Positions 8,326-15,170 of a stretch of 64,000 bases of DNA are shown here, piece by piece (within the stretch, counting starts at the first letter, position 1; every line of letters begins with the position of its first letter). This stretch comes from Sphingomonas sp. PP-F2F-A104-K0414. Lineage in GTDB: Bacteria; Pseudomonadota; Alphaproteobacteria; Sphingomonadales; Sphingomonadaceae. The stretch spans positions 558,001 to 622,000 of the forward strand of contig NZ_SLYD01000002.1 in assembly GCF_004340945.1 (NCBI RefSeq), given 5' to 3'. The notes below the pieces were generated by a model. The model was not told the origin of the DNA and ran no database searches. It saw only the letters and a list, made by a program, of their open reading frames with translations. A program made the position numbers and the translations under genes.

Positions 8326-9594
8326 TTAGCTGCGGATGTTGAAGATGGTCTGCGAGATCTGGCTGGCGGTATCCAAGGCCTTCGAGTTCGCCTGGAAATT
8401 GCGCTGCGCCGCGATCAGGTCGACCAGTTCCTCGGTGATATCGACGTTCGATCGCTCGATCGTTCCCGACATCAGATTGCCGAACCCATTGGCGCCCGCC
8501 GACCCCAGCTTCGCCTCGCCCGACACGCCGGTCGACGACCAGTTGCTGTTGCCGATCTGCCGCAACCCTTCCGGGTTCGAGAAATTGGCGAGCATCACCT
8601 GACCCAGCGCCTGCGTATCGCCGTTCGAGAAGCTCGCCTTGACGATCCCCTTCTCGTCGATCGTCACGCCCTGGATCTGACCGACTGCCTTGCCGTCCTG
8701 CGTCCGCGACGTGACGTTGAACGCGCTGGCTTTCTGCGTCGTATCCGCGCCGAACGTGAACGCGATGTTCTGCGGCGTGGCCGAACCGGCGGTGGTGAAC
8801 TCGTCATACGTGATCGGGCCGGTCGGTGCGGTCATCTTGCCCGCGGAGTCGAACGTCATCGTCGTGCCGGCATTGCCGCCCGACGTCAGCTCCTTGTCGC
8901 CGACGAAGCTATGGACTTCCCAGCTGCTGTTCGGATTGTCCGCGGTCGGCGACGATGTGCGCTTGAAATAATTGGTGAGCGTCATCGCGTTGCCCGACGC
9001 GTCATAGACCGTGGTCTGTGCCGACTGGTTGTAGCTCGACGGATCGAAGCGATCGAAGGTCGCGGTCGTCGGCACGGTCGCGCTCGAATTGAGATTGACG
9101 CTCAGTGCGACGGCCTTGGTCGGCGCTGCGGTGCCGCTCGTTTCCGGCAGCTGCAGGCTGACCGCGGAATTGAGACCGGTCGCGACGACCGAACCCGACC
9201 CATCCACCGGATATACCTGAAGATGGCTGCCGCTCGAATCGACGACGAAGCGGTTGGCGTCGACCAGAAAGCCGCCGTTGCGGGTGAAGTTGACCTGCGA
9301 CGACGCGCTGTCGGGCTTCACCACGAAGAACCCGTCACCCGACACGGCAAGATCGAGCGCGTTCGACGACTGGATCAGATTGCCCTGCGCGAACTGCTGG
9401 CGGTTGCCCTTGACCATGACGCCCGAGCCGATCTGCTGCGACGGCGCGACCGAGACGCTCGACGCAATCACGTCGGCGAAATCGGTGCGGCTCTTCTTGA
9501 AGCCGTTGGTCGAGACGTTCGCCAGATTGTGCGAGATCGTCGACATCTCAGTCTGCGATGCCTGGAGACCGGAAAGCGAAGTGTAGAAGGACAT
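8326..9594 (-). CDS. flgE: Flagellar hook protein FlgE
   Basis: A 422-residue axial protein. The N-terminus has QTEMSTISHNLANVSTNGF and the C-terminus has TEELVDLIAAQRNFQANSK. The centre contains ALDLAVSGDGFFVVKPDS, then a long variable Ser/Thr-rich hook domain. FlgE polymerises into the hook under the FlgD cap, encoded 29 bases upstream. Length and position after flgD identify it as the hook protein. Confidence 0.95.
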   Translation of the reverse strand: MSFYTSLSGLQASQTEMSTISHNLANVSTNGFKKSRTDFADVIASSVSVAPSQQIGSGVMVKGNRQQFAQGNLIQSSNALDLAVSGDGFFVVKPDSASSQVNFTRNGGFLVDANRFVVDSSGSHLQVYPVDGSGSVVATGLNSAVSLQLPETSGTAAPTKAVALSVNLNSSATVPTTATFDRFDPSSYNQSAQTTVYDASGNAMTLTNYFKRTSSPTADNPNSSWEVHSFVGDKELTSGGNAGTTMTFDSAGKMTAPTGPITYDEFTTAGSATPQNIAFTFGADTTQKASAFNVTSRTQDGKAVGQIQGVTIDEKGIVKASFSNGDTQALGQVMLANFSNPEGLRQIGNSNWSSTGVSGEAKLGSAGANGFGNLMSGTIERSNVDITEELVDLIAAQRNFQANSKALDTASQISQTIFNIRS

Positions 9595-9623
9595 GCGTTT
9601 GACTCCGTTGAATTAGGGTGCGG

Positions 9624-10304
9624 TCAGCCGATCTGGCGGACGGCGCTGACCGGCACTTCGCCGATCCCGGGAAGGGTGAGGATGGCGGAACCGGTGGTGG
9701 TCGAGACCGACTGGACGGGCGCCCAGACCAGGCTGGTCGCGGCGACCGCGGTGCCGTCGTTCTGCGCGTTGATGCTGACCTTGAACGGGCCGCTGCCGGC
9801 GTCGGCCCCGGCGCTGTCCTTGCCGTCCCAGTCATAGCCGACCGTGCCCTTGGCTTGCGCGCCAAGCTGCATCGTCTTGATCGCGACGCCGTTGGCATCA
9901 CTGATCGTGACGTTGACGCCGGTTGCCGCACCGCCGAGTTCGACCGATCCCGCAATCCCGCCAGAGCTGCGTCCATAGGCCGTCGACCCTTCGGTCAGCA
10001 CGGTCTTGCCGACATAGGCGAGCGCATCGCTGGTGCTGGTCGCGCCGAGCTTGTCGGAGATCGCCTTCATCGTCGTGTTCATTTCGGAGATGCCGGCGAG
10101 CGAAGAGAACTGCGCCATCTGTGCGACCATCTGCGTGTTGTCGACCGGGTTGAACGGGTCCTGATTCTGCATTTGTGCGGTCATCAGCTTGAGAAAGTCG
10201 TTCTGATTCAGCGTCGATGCACTGGCCGCGGTGCTTGTAGTGGCGGTCGTCGAGGTGCGCGTAATGCCCAGACCGTTCAGCGTGGAATCGAAGGAAGTTG
10301 CCAT
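9624..10304 (-). CDS. flgD: Flagellar hook capping protein FlgD
   Basis: A 226-residue protein. The conserved N-terminal capping motif is LNQNDFLKLMTAQMQNQDPF, followed by NPVDNTQMVAQMAQFSSLAG. The rest resembles the FlgD tudor/Ig-like region (ISDANGVAIKTMQLGAQ, YDWDGKDSAG). FlgD is the temporary scaffold at the tip of the growing hook. It begins two bases after the flgC stop, consistent with one operon. Confidence 0.94.
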   Translation of the reverse strand: MATSFDSTLNGLGITRTSTTATTSTAASASTLNQNDFLKLMTAQMQNQDPFNPVDNTQMVAQMAQFSSLAGISEMNTTMKAISDKLGATSTSDALAYVGKTVLTEGSTAYGRSSGGIAGSVELGGAATGVNVTISDANGVAIKTMQLGAQAKGTVGYDWDGKDSAGADAGSGPFKVSINAQNDGTAVAATSLVWAPVQSVSTTTGSAILTLPGIGEVPVSAVRQIG

Positions 10305-10306
10305 GA

Positions 10307-10717
10307 TCAGCGGCCTAGCTTGAGGGTATCGATGATGAGCGACTTCGCGGTGTTCATCACTTCGATGTTGTTCTGGTAGCTGCGGGCGGTCTCCATCATG
10401 TCGACCATCTCGCGGGTTTCATCGACTGCCGCCTCGAAGATGTTGCCATCCTTATCGGCCATCGGATTGTCAGGGTCGTAGCGCTTGGTCGGCGCTTCAC
10501 CGGCGGTGACGACGCGCTCGACGTCGACCGTGGACATGCCGCTGGCCGCATCGAAGCTGGTGCGGAACACCGGCTTCATCGTCTTGTACGCGGTCTCCGC
10601 CGAGCCGGTGGTGCCGCCGGCATTGGCGAGGTTCGACGCGGTGGTGTTCATCCGGACGAGCTGCGCGGACATCGCGCGGCCGGCGACCTGAAAAATCGTC
10701 ATGGGCTGATTGGACAT
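10307..10717 (-). CDS. flgC: Flagellar proximal rod protein FlgC
   Basis: A 136-residue protein with the N-terminal rod motif (LVRMNTTASNLANAGGTTGS) and the conserved C-terminus VDMMETARSYQNNIEVMNTA. The middle has RYDPDNPMADKDGN, close to the usual YDPSHPDAD signature. It forms part of the proximal rod. The gene follows flgB by one base. Confidence 0.94.
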   Translation of the reverse strand: MSNQPMTIFQVAGRAMSAQLVRMNTTASNLANAGGTTGSAETAYKTMKPVFRTSFDAASGMSTVDVERVVTAGEAPTKRYDPDNPMADKDGNIFEAAVDETREMVDMMETARSYQNNIEVMNTAKSLIIDTLKLGR

Positions 10718-10718
10718 C

Positions 10719-11057
10719 TTATTCCCCCTTCAGCGCGCGCGTAATCTGGCCGATCCGCCCGTTCAGGAACGACAGGGTCGTCTGATACTGGACGGCGTTC
10801 TCGGCGAACGCGGTCTGCTCCTGGCTCAGCTCGACGGTGTTGCCATCCATCGAGGTCTGCGTCGGCACGCGGTATTTGGTCGCGGCGCTGGTGCTGCCCT
10901 CATTCTCGACCGACGCGAGCGCCGACTGGAAATCGATGTCGCGCGCCTTAAAGCCGGGCGTCGACGCGTTGGCGATGTTCGACGCCAGCACACCCATGCG
11001 CTGCGAGCGCACCTCGAGTGCTGCCCCATGAACTCCGAAAAGCGTGTCGCCTGACAC
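10719..11057 (-). CDS. flgB: Flagellar proximal rod protein FlgB, GTG start
   Basis: A 112-residue rod protein with RMGVLASNIANASTPGFKA near the N-terminus and QTTLSFLNGRIGQITRALKG at the C-terminus. I place the start at the GTG at 11057 because AGGAG lies 8 bases before it. A sigma-54 promoter at 11098-11113 would start the mRNA near 11087, which rules out the in-frame ATG at 11096; the ATG at 11081 would be almost leaderless and has no ribosome binding site. It is the first gene of the flgBCDEFGHIJKL operon. The open frame continues far upstream through repeat DNA without coding character. Confidence 0.92.
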   Translation of the reverse strand: MSGDTLFGVHGAALEVRSQRMGVLASNIANASTPGFKARDIDFQSALASVENEGSTSAATKYRVPTQTSMDGNTVELSQEQTAFAENAVQYQTTLSFLNGRIGQITRALKGE

Positions 11058-11097
11058 AAGCCCGTCTCCTGGCGCACCCATTGCGCAACCGGACATA

Positions 11098-11113
11098 AGC
11101 AATGGCCGTGCCA
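11098..11113 (-). promoter_or_regulatory. Sigma-54 promoter of the flgB operon
   Basis: On the minus strand the sequence is TGGCACGGCCATTGCT, a full match to the consensus TGGCAC-N5-TTGCW, with GG and GC separated by exactly 10 bases. Transcription should start about 12 bases beyond the GC, near 11087. It drives the long rod/hook operon and decides the flgB start codon. Sigma-54 control of rod and hook genes is standard for class II flagellar genes in many bacteria. Confidence 0.88.
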
Positions 11114-11278
11114 GTTTTTGGTGCGAGGGTGGCGGATGGCGGTTTGCCGGGTGACGGCAAACGGGCGGCAAGGCGAACGGCAAGCGGTTGCCGGTGTTGC
11201 AGGGATGGCCGGCAAGGCGGTTGCCGGTTGGATCGGTCAAGTCGGCAAACCGAACTCCGACACCCGCCCTATCATGTT

Positions 11279-11325
11279 TCCCCGCGAAGGCGGGGATCCA
11301 GCCTGGGCTCCCGCCTTCGCGGGAG
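11279..11325. repeat. Palindromic REP-like element
   Basis: An inverted repeat whose arms are CCCGCGAAGGCGGG (11281-11294) and its exact complement (11310-11323), separated by 15 bases. This is the kind of short GC-rich palindrome found in many copies between genes of sphingomonads. It lies in the 633-base gap between the divergent units flgB and the second stator genes. Confidence 0.8.
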
Positions 11326-11408
11326 AACAAGGAGAAGAGTGCTGCCGTGCGATGGTTGCGACACCCTTCACCGGAGTGGCGCGCGGGGTACCTATCCCAA
11401 CAGGTCGA

Positions 11409-11512
11409 CCACCCCGGCGACGGCCGGGGCCCAATTGGAGAGGTTGCAGTAACGAAGCGCGCGCTCAGTGAGCGACGTCCCTCAATTGGGCCCCGGCCTT
11501 CGCCGGGGAGGT
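11409..11512. repeat. Inverted pair of REP-like palindromes
   Basis: Two copies of the same element lie head to head. The copy at 11411-11440 (CCCCGGCGACGGCCGGGG core, then CCCAATTGG) is matched in reverse at 11481-11512 (CCAATTGGG, then CCCCGGCCTTCGCCGGGG). Each core can fold on itself, and the pair can form a larger stem. The rest of 11114-11661 has further imperfect palindromes (for example near 11545-11570) and no gene I can support. Confidence 0.78.
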
Positions 11513-11661
11513 GCTTTGGTGGAGGGATTGAGAGGTCCCACCCGCTCTTTCCTCCCGGACCTGCTCCGGGGTCCATTGCTCCGCACACTGGATGCCATCG
11601 CCTACCCGGTAGGTAGCCGCCGGAACCGGTCCGACATGACGGAGACGCCCCAAACCCAATC

Positions 11662-11677
11662 CGGCACACCCCTTGCA
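11662..11677 (+). promoter_or_regulatory. Sigma-54 promoter of the second stator operon
   Basis: CGGCACACCCCTTGCA matches TGGCAC-N5-TTGCW with one mismatch, and GG and GC are separated by 10 bases. The predicted transcript start is near 11687, only about 4 bases before the ATG at 11691, so the mRNA would be almost leaderless. The promoter is divergent from the flgB promoter. Confidence 0.78.
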
Positions 11678-11690
11678 TCATCCCACGCAC

Positions 11691-12365
11691 ATGATCACGC
11701 TCGCCCAACTTCTCGACCCAGCAGCGCTCGCCATCGTCGGTGGCGGCACCGCGCTGGCGGTCATCCTCCGCACCCCGTTCCGCGATCTCGGCCGCGCGCT
11801 CGTTGCGGTCACGACGCTCGCCCGCGGTCGGTTCGATGCGGACCCGCTGCTCCAGCAGATCACCGCGCTCGCCCGGATCGCCAAGCGCCACGGCGTGATG
11901 GCGCTCGATCGCTCGGTCATTGCCGATGCCGACGTCGCCGCCGCGATCGCCGCGATCGTCGATGGAGCCTCGGCGACCGGCGTTTCGACGCTCGTCCAGC
12001 ACCGCCGCCGTGCCCGCATAGAGCGCCACGTCGCCGCCGCCGACGTCTGGGCCGGCGCTGCCGAAGTCGCCCCCGCGATGGGCATGATCGGCACGCTGAT
12101 CGGCCTTGCCCAGATGTTCGCGACGATGAGCGATCCCGGTGCGATCGGTGGCGCGATGGCGGTTGCGCTGCTCGCCACGCTGTACGGCGCGCTGTTCGCC
12201 AATTTGCTCTTCATGCCGATCGCCAACCGGCTGCGTGCGCAAGGGCGCAACGAAGCGTTCGAGCGCGCCCGCATCGAAGCGCCGCTCGTGACGCTCGCCG
12301 ACCGCGAGACGCCGCGGGGCTATGTCGCGCCAAGCTTGGCACCGACCCTGGCTACCGTGGCATGA
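11691..12365 (+). CDS. Second flagellar stator protein, MotA/PomA-like
   Basis: A 224-residue membrane protein of the MotA/ExbB superfamily. The N-terminus is a membrane helix (DPAALAIVGGGTALAVILRT). The C-terminal half has the paired helices AEVAPAMGMIGTLIGLAQMF and AMAVALLATLYGALFANLLF, with the conserved Pro (APAMGMIGT) and G-T-LIGL pattern. It is shorter than MotA at 1360 and resembles the PomA-type stators. The start is the ATG after the sigma-54 promoter; an in-frame TTG at 11673 lies inside that promoter. The stop overlaps the next gene by 4 bases. Stator function is inferred from family and partner. Confidence 0.85.
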   Translation: MITLAQLLDPAALAIVGGGTALAVILRTPFRDLGRALVAVTTLARGRFDADPLLQQITALARIAKRHGVMALDRSVIADADVAAAIAAIVDGASATGVSTLVQHRRRARIERHVAAADVWAGAAEVAPAMGMIGTLIGLAQMFATMSDPGAIGGAMAVALLATLYGALFANLLFMPIANRLRAQGRNEAFERARIEAPLVTLADRETPRGYVAPSLAPTLATVA

Positions 12366-12898
12366 ACGCTAGCGACTATCCCGATGCGCCGACCGGCAAG
12401 TCGCTCTGGCTGATCACGCTCGCCGACCTCGCCTTGTTGCTGGTCGGCTTCCTCGTGCTCCTGCAGGCAACCCAGCACATCGGCGGCAAGGATTTGGCAA
12501 AGGGTATCCGCGAAGGCTTTGGCGCCAACGATGCCGAGCCCGCGCCGATGCCTGTTGCCGCCGCCGGGATCCTCGATTTCGCGCCCGGCTCGGCGATCCT
12601 GCCGACCACGCCTGGCGCGCTCGTCGCCTGGGCGCGGGAAGCGGCACGCGATCCCCGCGTGATGCTCACGGTTACCGGATCCACCGACGGTACGCCCGCC
12701 GATATCGATCGCGTCACAGGTAGCGCCGCGATCCTCGCCGCCGACCGTGCGCGCACCGTCGCCGCCGCGCTCGCCGCGGTCGCGCCGTCGCGCGTGGCGA
12801 TCGTCACCGCCACCAAACCCGGCCGCCGCGCCGCGATCGTCTCCGTCGCCTTTGTCGGCGAACTCCAAACGGGCCCAGTTCGAAGGACACCGCAATGA
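12362..12898 (+). CDS. Second flagellar stator protein, MotB/PomB-like with degenerate OmpA domain
   Basis: A 178-residue protein with one N-terminal membrane helix. SLWLITLADLALLLVGFLVL carries the ion-binding Asp at residue 22, in the T-x-ADL context typical of PomB rather than the AYADFVT context of MotB at 445. The C-terminal part is OmpA-like but short and eroded: TGSTDGTPADID and ADRARTV remain, but the usual N...LS pair is not obvious. It overlaps the MotA/PomA-like gene by ATGA and flgA by ATGA. It could drive the motor with a different ion or bind a different partner. Confidence 0.8.
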   Translation: MNASDYPDAPTGKSLWLITLADLALLLVGFLVLLQATQHIGGKDLAKGIREGFGANDAEPAPMPVAAAGILDFAPGSAILPTTPGALVAWAREAARDPRVMLTVTGSTDGTPADIDRVTGSAAILAADRARTVAAALAAVAPSRVAIVTATKPGRRAAIVSVAFVGELQTGPVRRTPQ

Positions 12899-13389
12899 TC
12901 ATCCCGTTTCTGCTCATGGCCGCGAGCTTCCAGGATACCGCCGCGCTCGATCGCTCGGTCACCGCGTTTACCGGGCGCCCGATCGGCGCCGAGGGTGGCG
13001 CACGCACGCCCGTCGATGTACGGCTGCGGCTCGCGACCTGCCCGACAGTGTCGCTGTCGTGGCGTACCGAACAGCATGATGCGGTCGTCGTCGCGTGCGA
13101 AGGGCCATCATGGCGGATCTTCGTGCCCGTGATCCGGCCGGCGAACGCTCCCGCCGCGATTGCCGCGTCGTTCGTGCCCGTGGCCAAGGCCGCGCCGGTC
13201 ATCAAGCGCGGCGATCCGATCGTGATCGAGGCTGGCACCGAGGGCTTTTCGATCAGCCGCGAAGGCGTTGCGATGGGCGATGCCGCCCCCGGCGGGCGCT
13301 TCATGGTCAAGGTGGACGCGACGCGGACGCCGGTCCAGGCGATCGCCGTAGAGGCGGGTCGCGCGACTTTGCCCGGCTGGTCGAACTAA
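12895..13389 (+). CDS. flgA: Flagellar P-ring assembly chaperone FlgA
   Basis: A 164-residue exported protein: a short hydrophobic N-terminus (MIIPFLLMAASF), then a domain with cysteines in LRLATCPTV and VVACEGPSWRIFVPV. The SAF-like C-terminal domain contains VIKRGDPIVIEA and AAPGGRFMVKVDA. FlgA is a periplasmic chaperone for the FlgI P ring encoded at 4950. It overlaps the preceding PomB-like gene by 4 bases, so the second stator pair and flgA form one unit. Confidence 0.88.
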   Translation: MIIPFLLMAASFQDTAALDRSVTAFTGRPIGAEGGARTPVDVRLRLATCPTVSLSWRTEQHDAVVVACEGPSWRIFVPVIRPANAPAAIAASFVPVAKAAPVIKRGDPIVIEAGTEGFSISREGVAMGDAAPGGRFMVKVDATRTPVQAIAVEAGRATLPGWSN

Positions 13390-13412
13390 ATTTTCGAACA
13401 GATTAATTTTGC

Positions 13413-13439
13413 TAAAGCTTTTCGCGGTGCGGTCGTTTC
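13413..13439 (+). promoter_or_regulatory. Possible sigma-28 type promoter before flgM
   Basis: TAAAGCTT is followed after 11 bases by GTCGTTTC. The first box differs from the E. coli FliA -35 box at one base, but the second box matches GCCGATAA at only four of eight. It lies 34 bases before the flgM start. This is a weak match offered because fliA is in the same cluster. Confidence 0.25.
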
Positions 13440-13472
13440 TTCTCATGTCAGCGCAAACCAGAGGATGCGGAC

Positions 13473-13790
13473 ATGGTGGACTCGATCGGTGCGAAGCCGT
13501 CAGTAGCAGGAGATCGCTCCGTCGCGCGCGTCGCCGCCGCGACGCCGACGACGCCCGTTCAGACTCCGGTACAGCCCTCGCCGCAAGCCGCGGCACAGGC
13601 GCAAAACCCGGTCCTCTCGGACTCGTTGGCACTGGCCAGGACGATGGCATCGTCGCCGCCGATCAACGCGACGCGCGTTGCCGAGATCAAGAAGGCGATC
13701 GCCAGCGGCACCTTCCCCATCCTTCCCGCGACCATCGCCGATCGGCTGATGGCGCTCAGCCTCGCCTGGAATTCCAATGAAGCGGCGTGA
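13473..13790 (+). CDS. flgM: Anti-sigma-28 factor FlgM
   Basis: A 105-residue protein with a low-complexity Pro/Gln/Ala N-terminal half, as expected for an intrinsically disordered FlgM. The conserved C-terminal helices are PPINATRVAEIKKAIASGTF and PILPATIADRLMALS, which in known FlgM proteins bind FliA. GAGGA lies before the ATG. It holds FliA (17228-17992) inactive until the hook is complete and FlgM is exported. It overlaps flgN by 14 bases. Confidence 0.9.
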   Translation: MVDSIGAKPSVAGDRSVARVAAATPTTPVQTPVQPSPQAAAQAQNPVLSDSLALARTMASSPPINATRVAEIKKAIASGTFPILPATIADRLMALSLAWNSNEAA

Positions 13791-14094
13791 AGCCCTGATC
13801 CGCGTGATCGACTCGCTGCATGCCGAGATCGCCGCGCTGAAGTCGAACGACGTCGCCAGCCTCGAGCGCGCGACCGCGGACAAGCTCGCCGGGATCGAAC
13901 AGGTCGCGCTGCTCGGCACCGGGCCTGCGGGCACCGAGATCCGCGAGCTGGCCGACGAGGCGAACCGGCTCAACGAGACGTGCCGGATCTACACCAATTT
14001 GATGGCGGCAAATGTTCGCCGCCGCCTGCAAACCCTGACCGGCGACGGTGCCGTTGCCGGGTACCGGCCGGGACTTAGGGCAGCGTACGCATAA
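13777..14094 (+). CDS. flgN: Flagellar export chaperone FlgN
   Basis: A 105-residue helical protein. The C-terminal part LADEANRLNETCRIYTNLMA with NVRRRLQTLTGD resembles the FlgN signature of the hook-junction chaperone, which binds FlgK and FlgL. It overlaps the 3' end of flgM, the usual flgM-flgN arrangement. The sequence is divergent, so the assignment leans on context as well. Confidence 0.8.
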   Translation: MKRREALIRVIDSLHAEIAALKSNDVASLERATADKLAGIEQVALLGTGPAGTEIRELADEANRLNETCRIYTNLMAANVRRRLQTLTGDGAVAGYRPGLRAAYA

Positions 14095-14137
14095 CATCGC
14101 GACCGTTTAGAGCACCGCCCCCTCCCCCAACCCAAAC

Positions 14138-14225
14138 GACCGTCACCCCAGCGAAAGCTGGGGTATCCCCGTGATAGGGCGCATCCTTGCCGCGGAAGAC
14201 CCCAGCTTTCGCTGGGGTGACGGTC
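14138..14225. repeat. Perfect 27-bp inverted repeat, REP pair (BIME-like)
   Basis: Bases 14138-14164 and 14199-14225 are exact reverse complements over 27 bp, separated by 34 bases. Each arm is itself a hairpin (ACCCCAGC-GAAA-GCTGGGGT). This looks like two REP units in inverted orientation. It lies between flgN and the next sigma-54 promoter, where it could protect or end the flgMN transcript. Confidence 0.88.
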
Positions 14226-14270
14226 TTTTGAATGCGCGCCATACTGCTGGCGGGCGACAAGCGCGAAAAC

Positions 14271-14286
14271 TGGCACGCCCCTTGCT
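14271..14286 (+). promoter_or_regulatory. Sigma-54 promoter of the transglycosylase-flhA-fliA unit
   Basis: TGGCACGCCCCTTGCT is a full match to TGGCAC-N5-TTGCW with GG and GC 10 bases apart. The predicted transcript start is near 14297, leaving about 25 bases before the ATG at 14322. It is the third such promoter in this flagellar block. Confidence 0.88.
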
Positions 14287-14321
14287 GAGCATCCCCTGAA
14301 CCAGGGGCACCGCACACGGGC

Positions 14322-15167
14322 ATGACCGTCAATCCTATCACTACCGGCCGGATCCAATCCGCGATCGCGCTTGCGAGCAGCAAGACGGGCGTGGATTTCG
14401 ACTATCTGCTGGGCCAGGCGAAGCTCGAAAGCGGGCTCAACGCCAATGCCAAGGCCGGCACGTCGAGCGCCTCGGGCCTCTACCAGTTCATCGAACAGAG
14501 CTGGCTCTCCGTCGTCAAGAAGCACGGCGCCGAGCACGGCATGGCGTGGGCTGCGAACAGCATCGGCCAGTCGTCGAGCGGCCGCCTCTCGGTCGGCGAT
14601 GCCGGCACCAAGGCGGCGATCCTCGCGCTGCGCAACGATCCCAATGCCGCCTCGCTGATGGCCGCCGAATACGCCTCGGACAACAAGGCGTCGCTCGAAG
14701 GCACGCTGAACCGCCCGGCGTCCGGCACCGACCTGTATATGGCGCACTTCATGGGTCTCGGCGGCGCGACCAAGTTCCTCAAGACGATGCAGGCCAACCC
14801 GCAGGCTAGCGGCGCCGCGCTCTTCCCCGCCGCGGCGCGCGCGAACCACAACGTCTTCTACGATTCGAACAACCAGCCGCGCACGCTATCGGCGATCTAC
14901 GACCGCTTCGCCGACAAGCTCGGCGGTGCCGCCGCCGGTGCGAGCACGACCGCGACGCCCGCCAACTACGCCGCGCAGGCGCTGGACATGAACGGCTCCA
15001 CGGTCATCACCGGCAACAACGAAAGCGCGGACGACGCGCTCGCCTGGGCGACTACCGCGATGAACAAGTTCACCGGCAAGACGGCCCAGACTGCGGTGAA
15101 CGTCCTGCGCCCGACGCCCGACACCGCGCGGCTCGCCTACATGATGCTCGCACGGTTGGGTGGCTAA
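14322..15167 (+). CDS. Lytic transglycosylase, probable flagellar rod muramidase
   Basis: A 281-residue protein with a transglycosylase (SLT) fold in the first 200 residues. The catalytic Glu is residue 36 in GQAKLESGLN, followed by the ASGLYQFIEQSW motif and AALYLKDN-type helices. There is no classical signal peptide, which is normal for flagellar muramidases exported by other routes. The gene has its own sigma-54 promoter and lies directly before flhA. Together with the short FlgJ at 4615 it probably provides the wall-opening activity needed for rod assembly. Confidence 0.85.
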   Translation: MTVNPITTGRIQSAIALASSKTGVDFDYLLGQAKLESGLNANAKAGTSSASGLYQFIEQSWLSVVKKHGAEHGMAWAANSIGQSSSGRLSVGDAGTKAAILALRNDPNAASLMAAEYASDNKASLEGTLNRPASGTDLYMAHFMGLGGATKFLKTMQANPQASGAALFPAAARANHNVFYDSNNQPRTLSAIYDRFADKLGGAAAGASTTATPANYAAQALDMNGSTVITGNNESADDALAWATTAMNKFTGKTAQTAVNVLRPTPDTARLAYMMLARLGG

Positions 15168-15170
15168 GCC

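Noticed and set aside
11058..12242. Upstream extension of the flgB frame to a 507-codon protein
   Set aside because: It runs through the sigma-54 promoter, palindromic repeats and the opposite-strand stator gene, and has no coding character before the rod domain.
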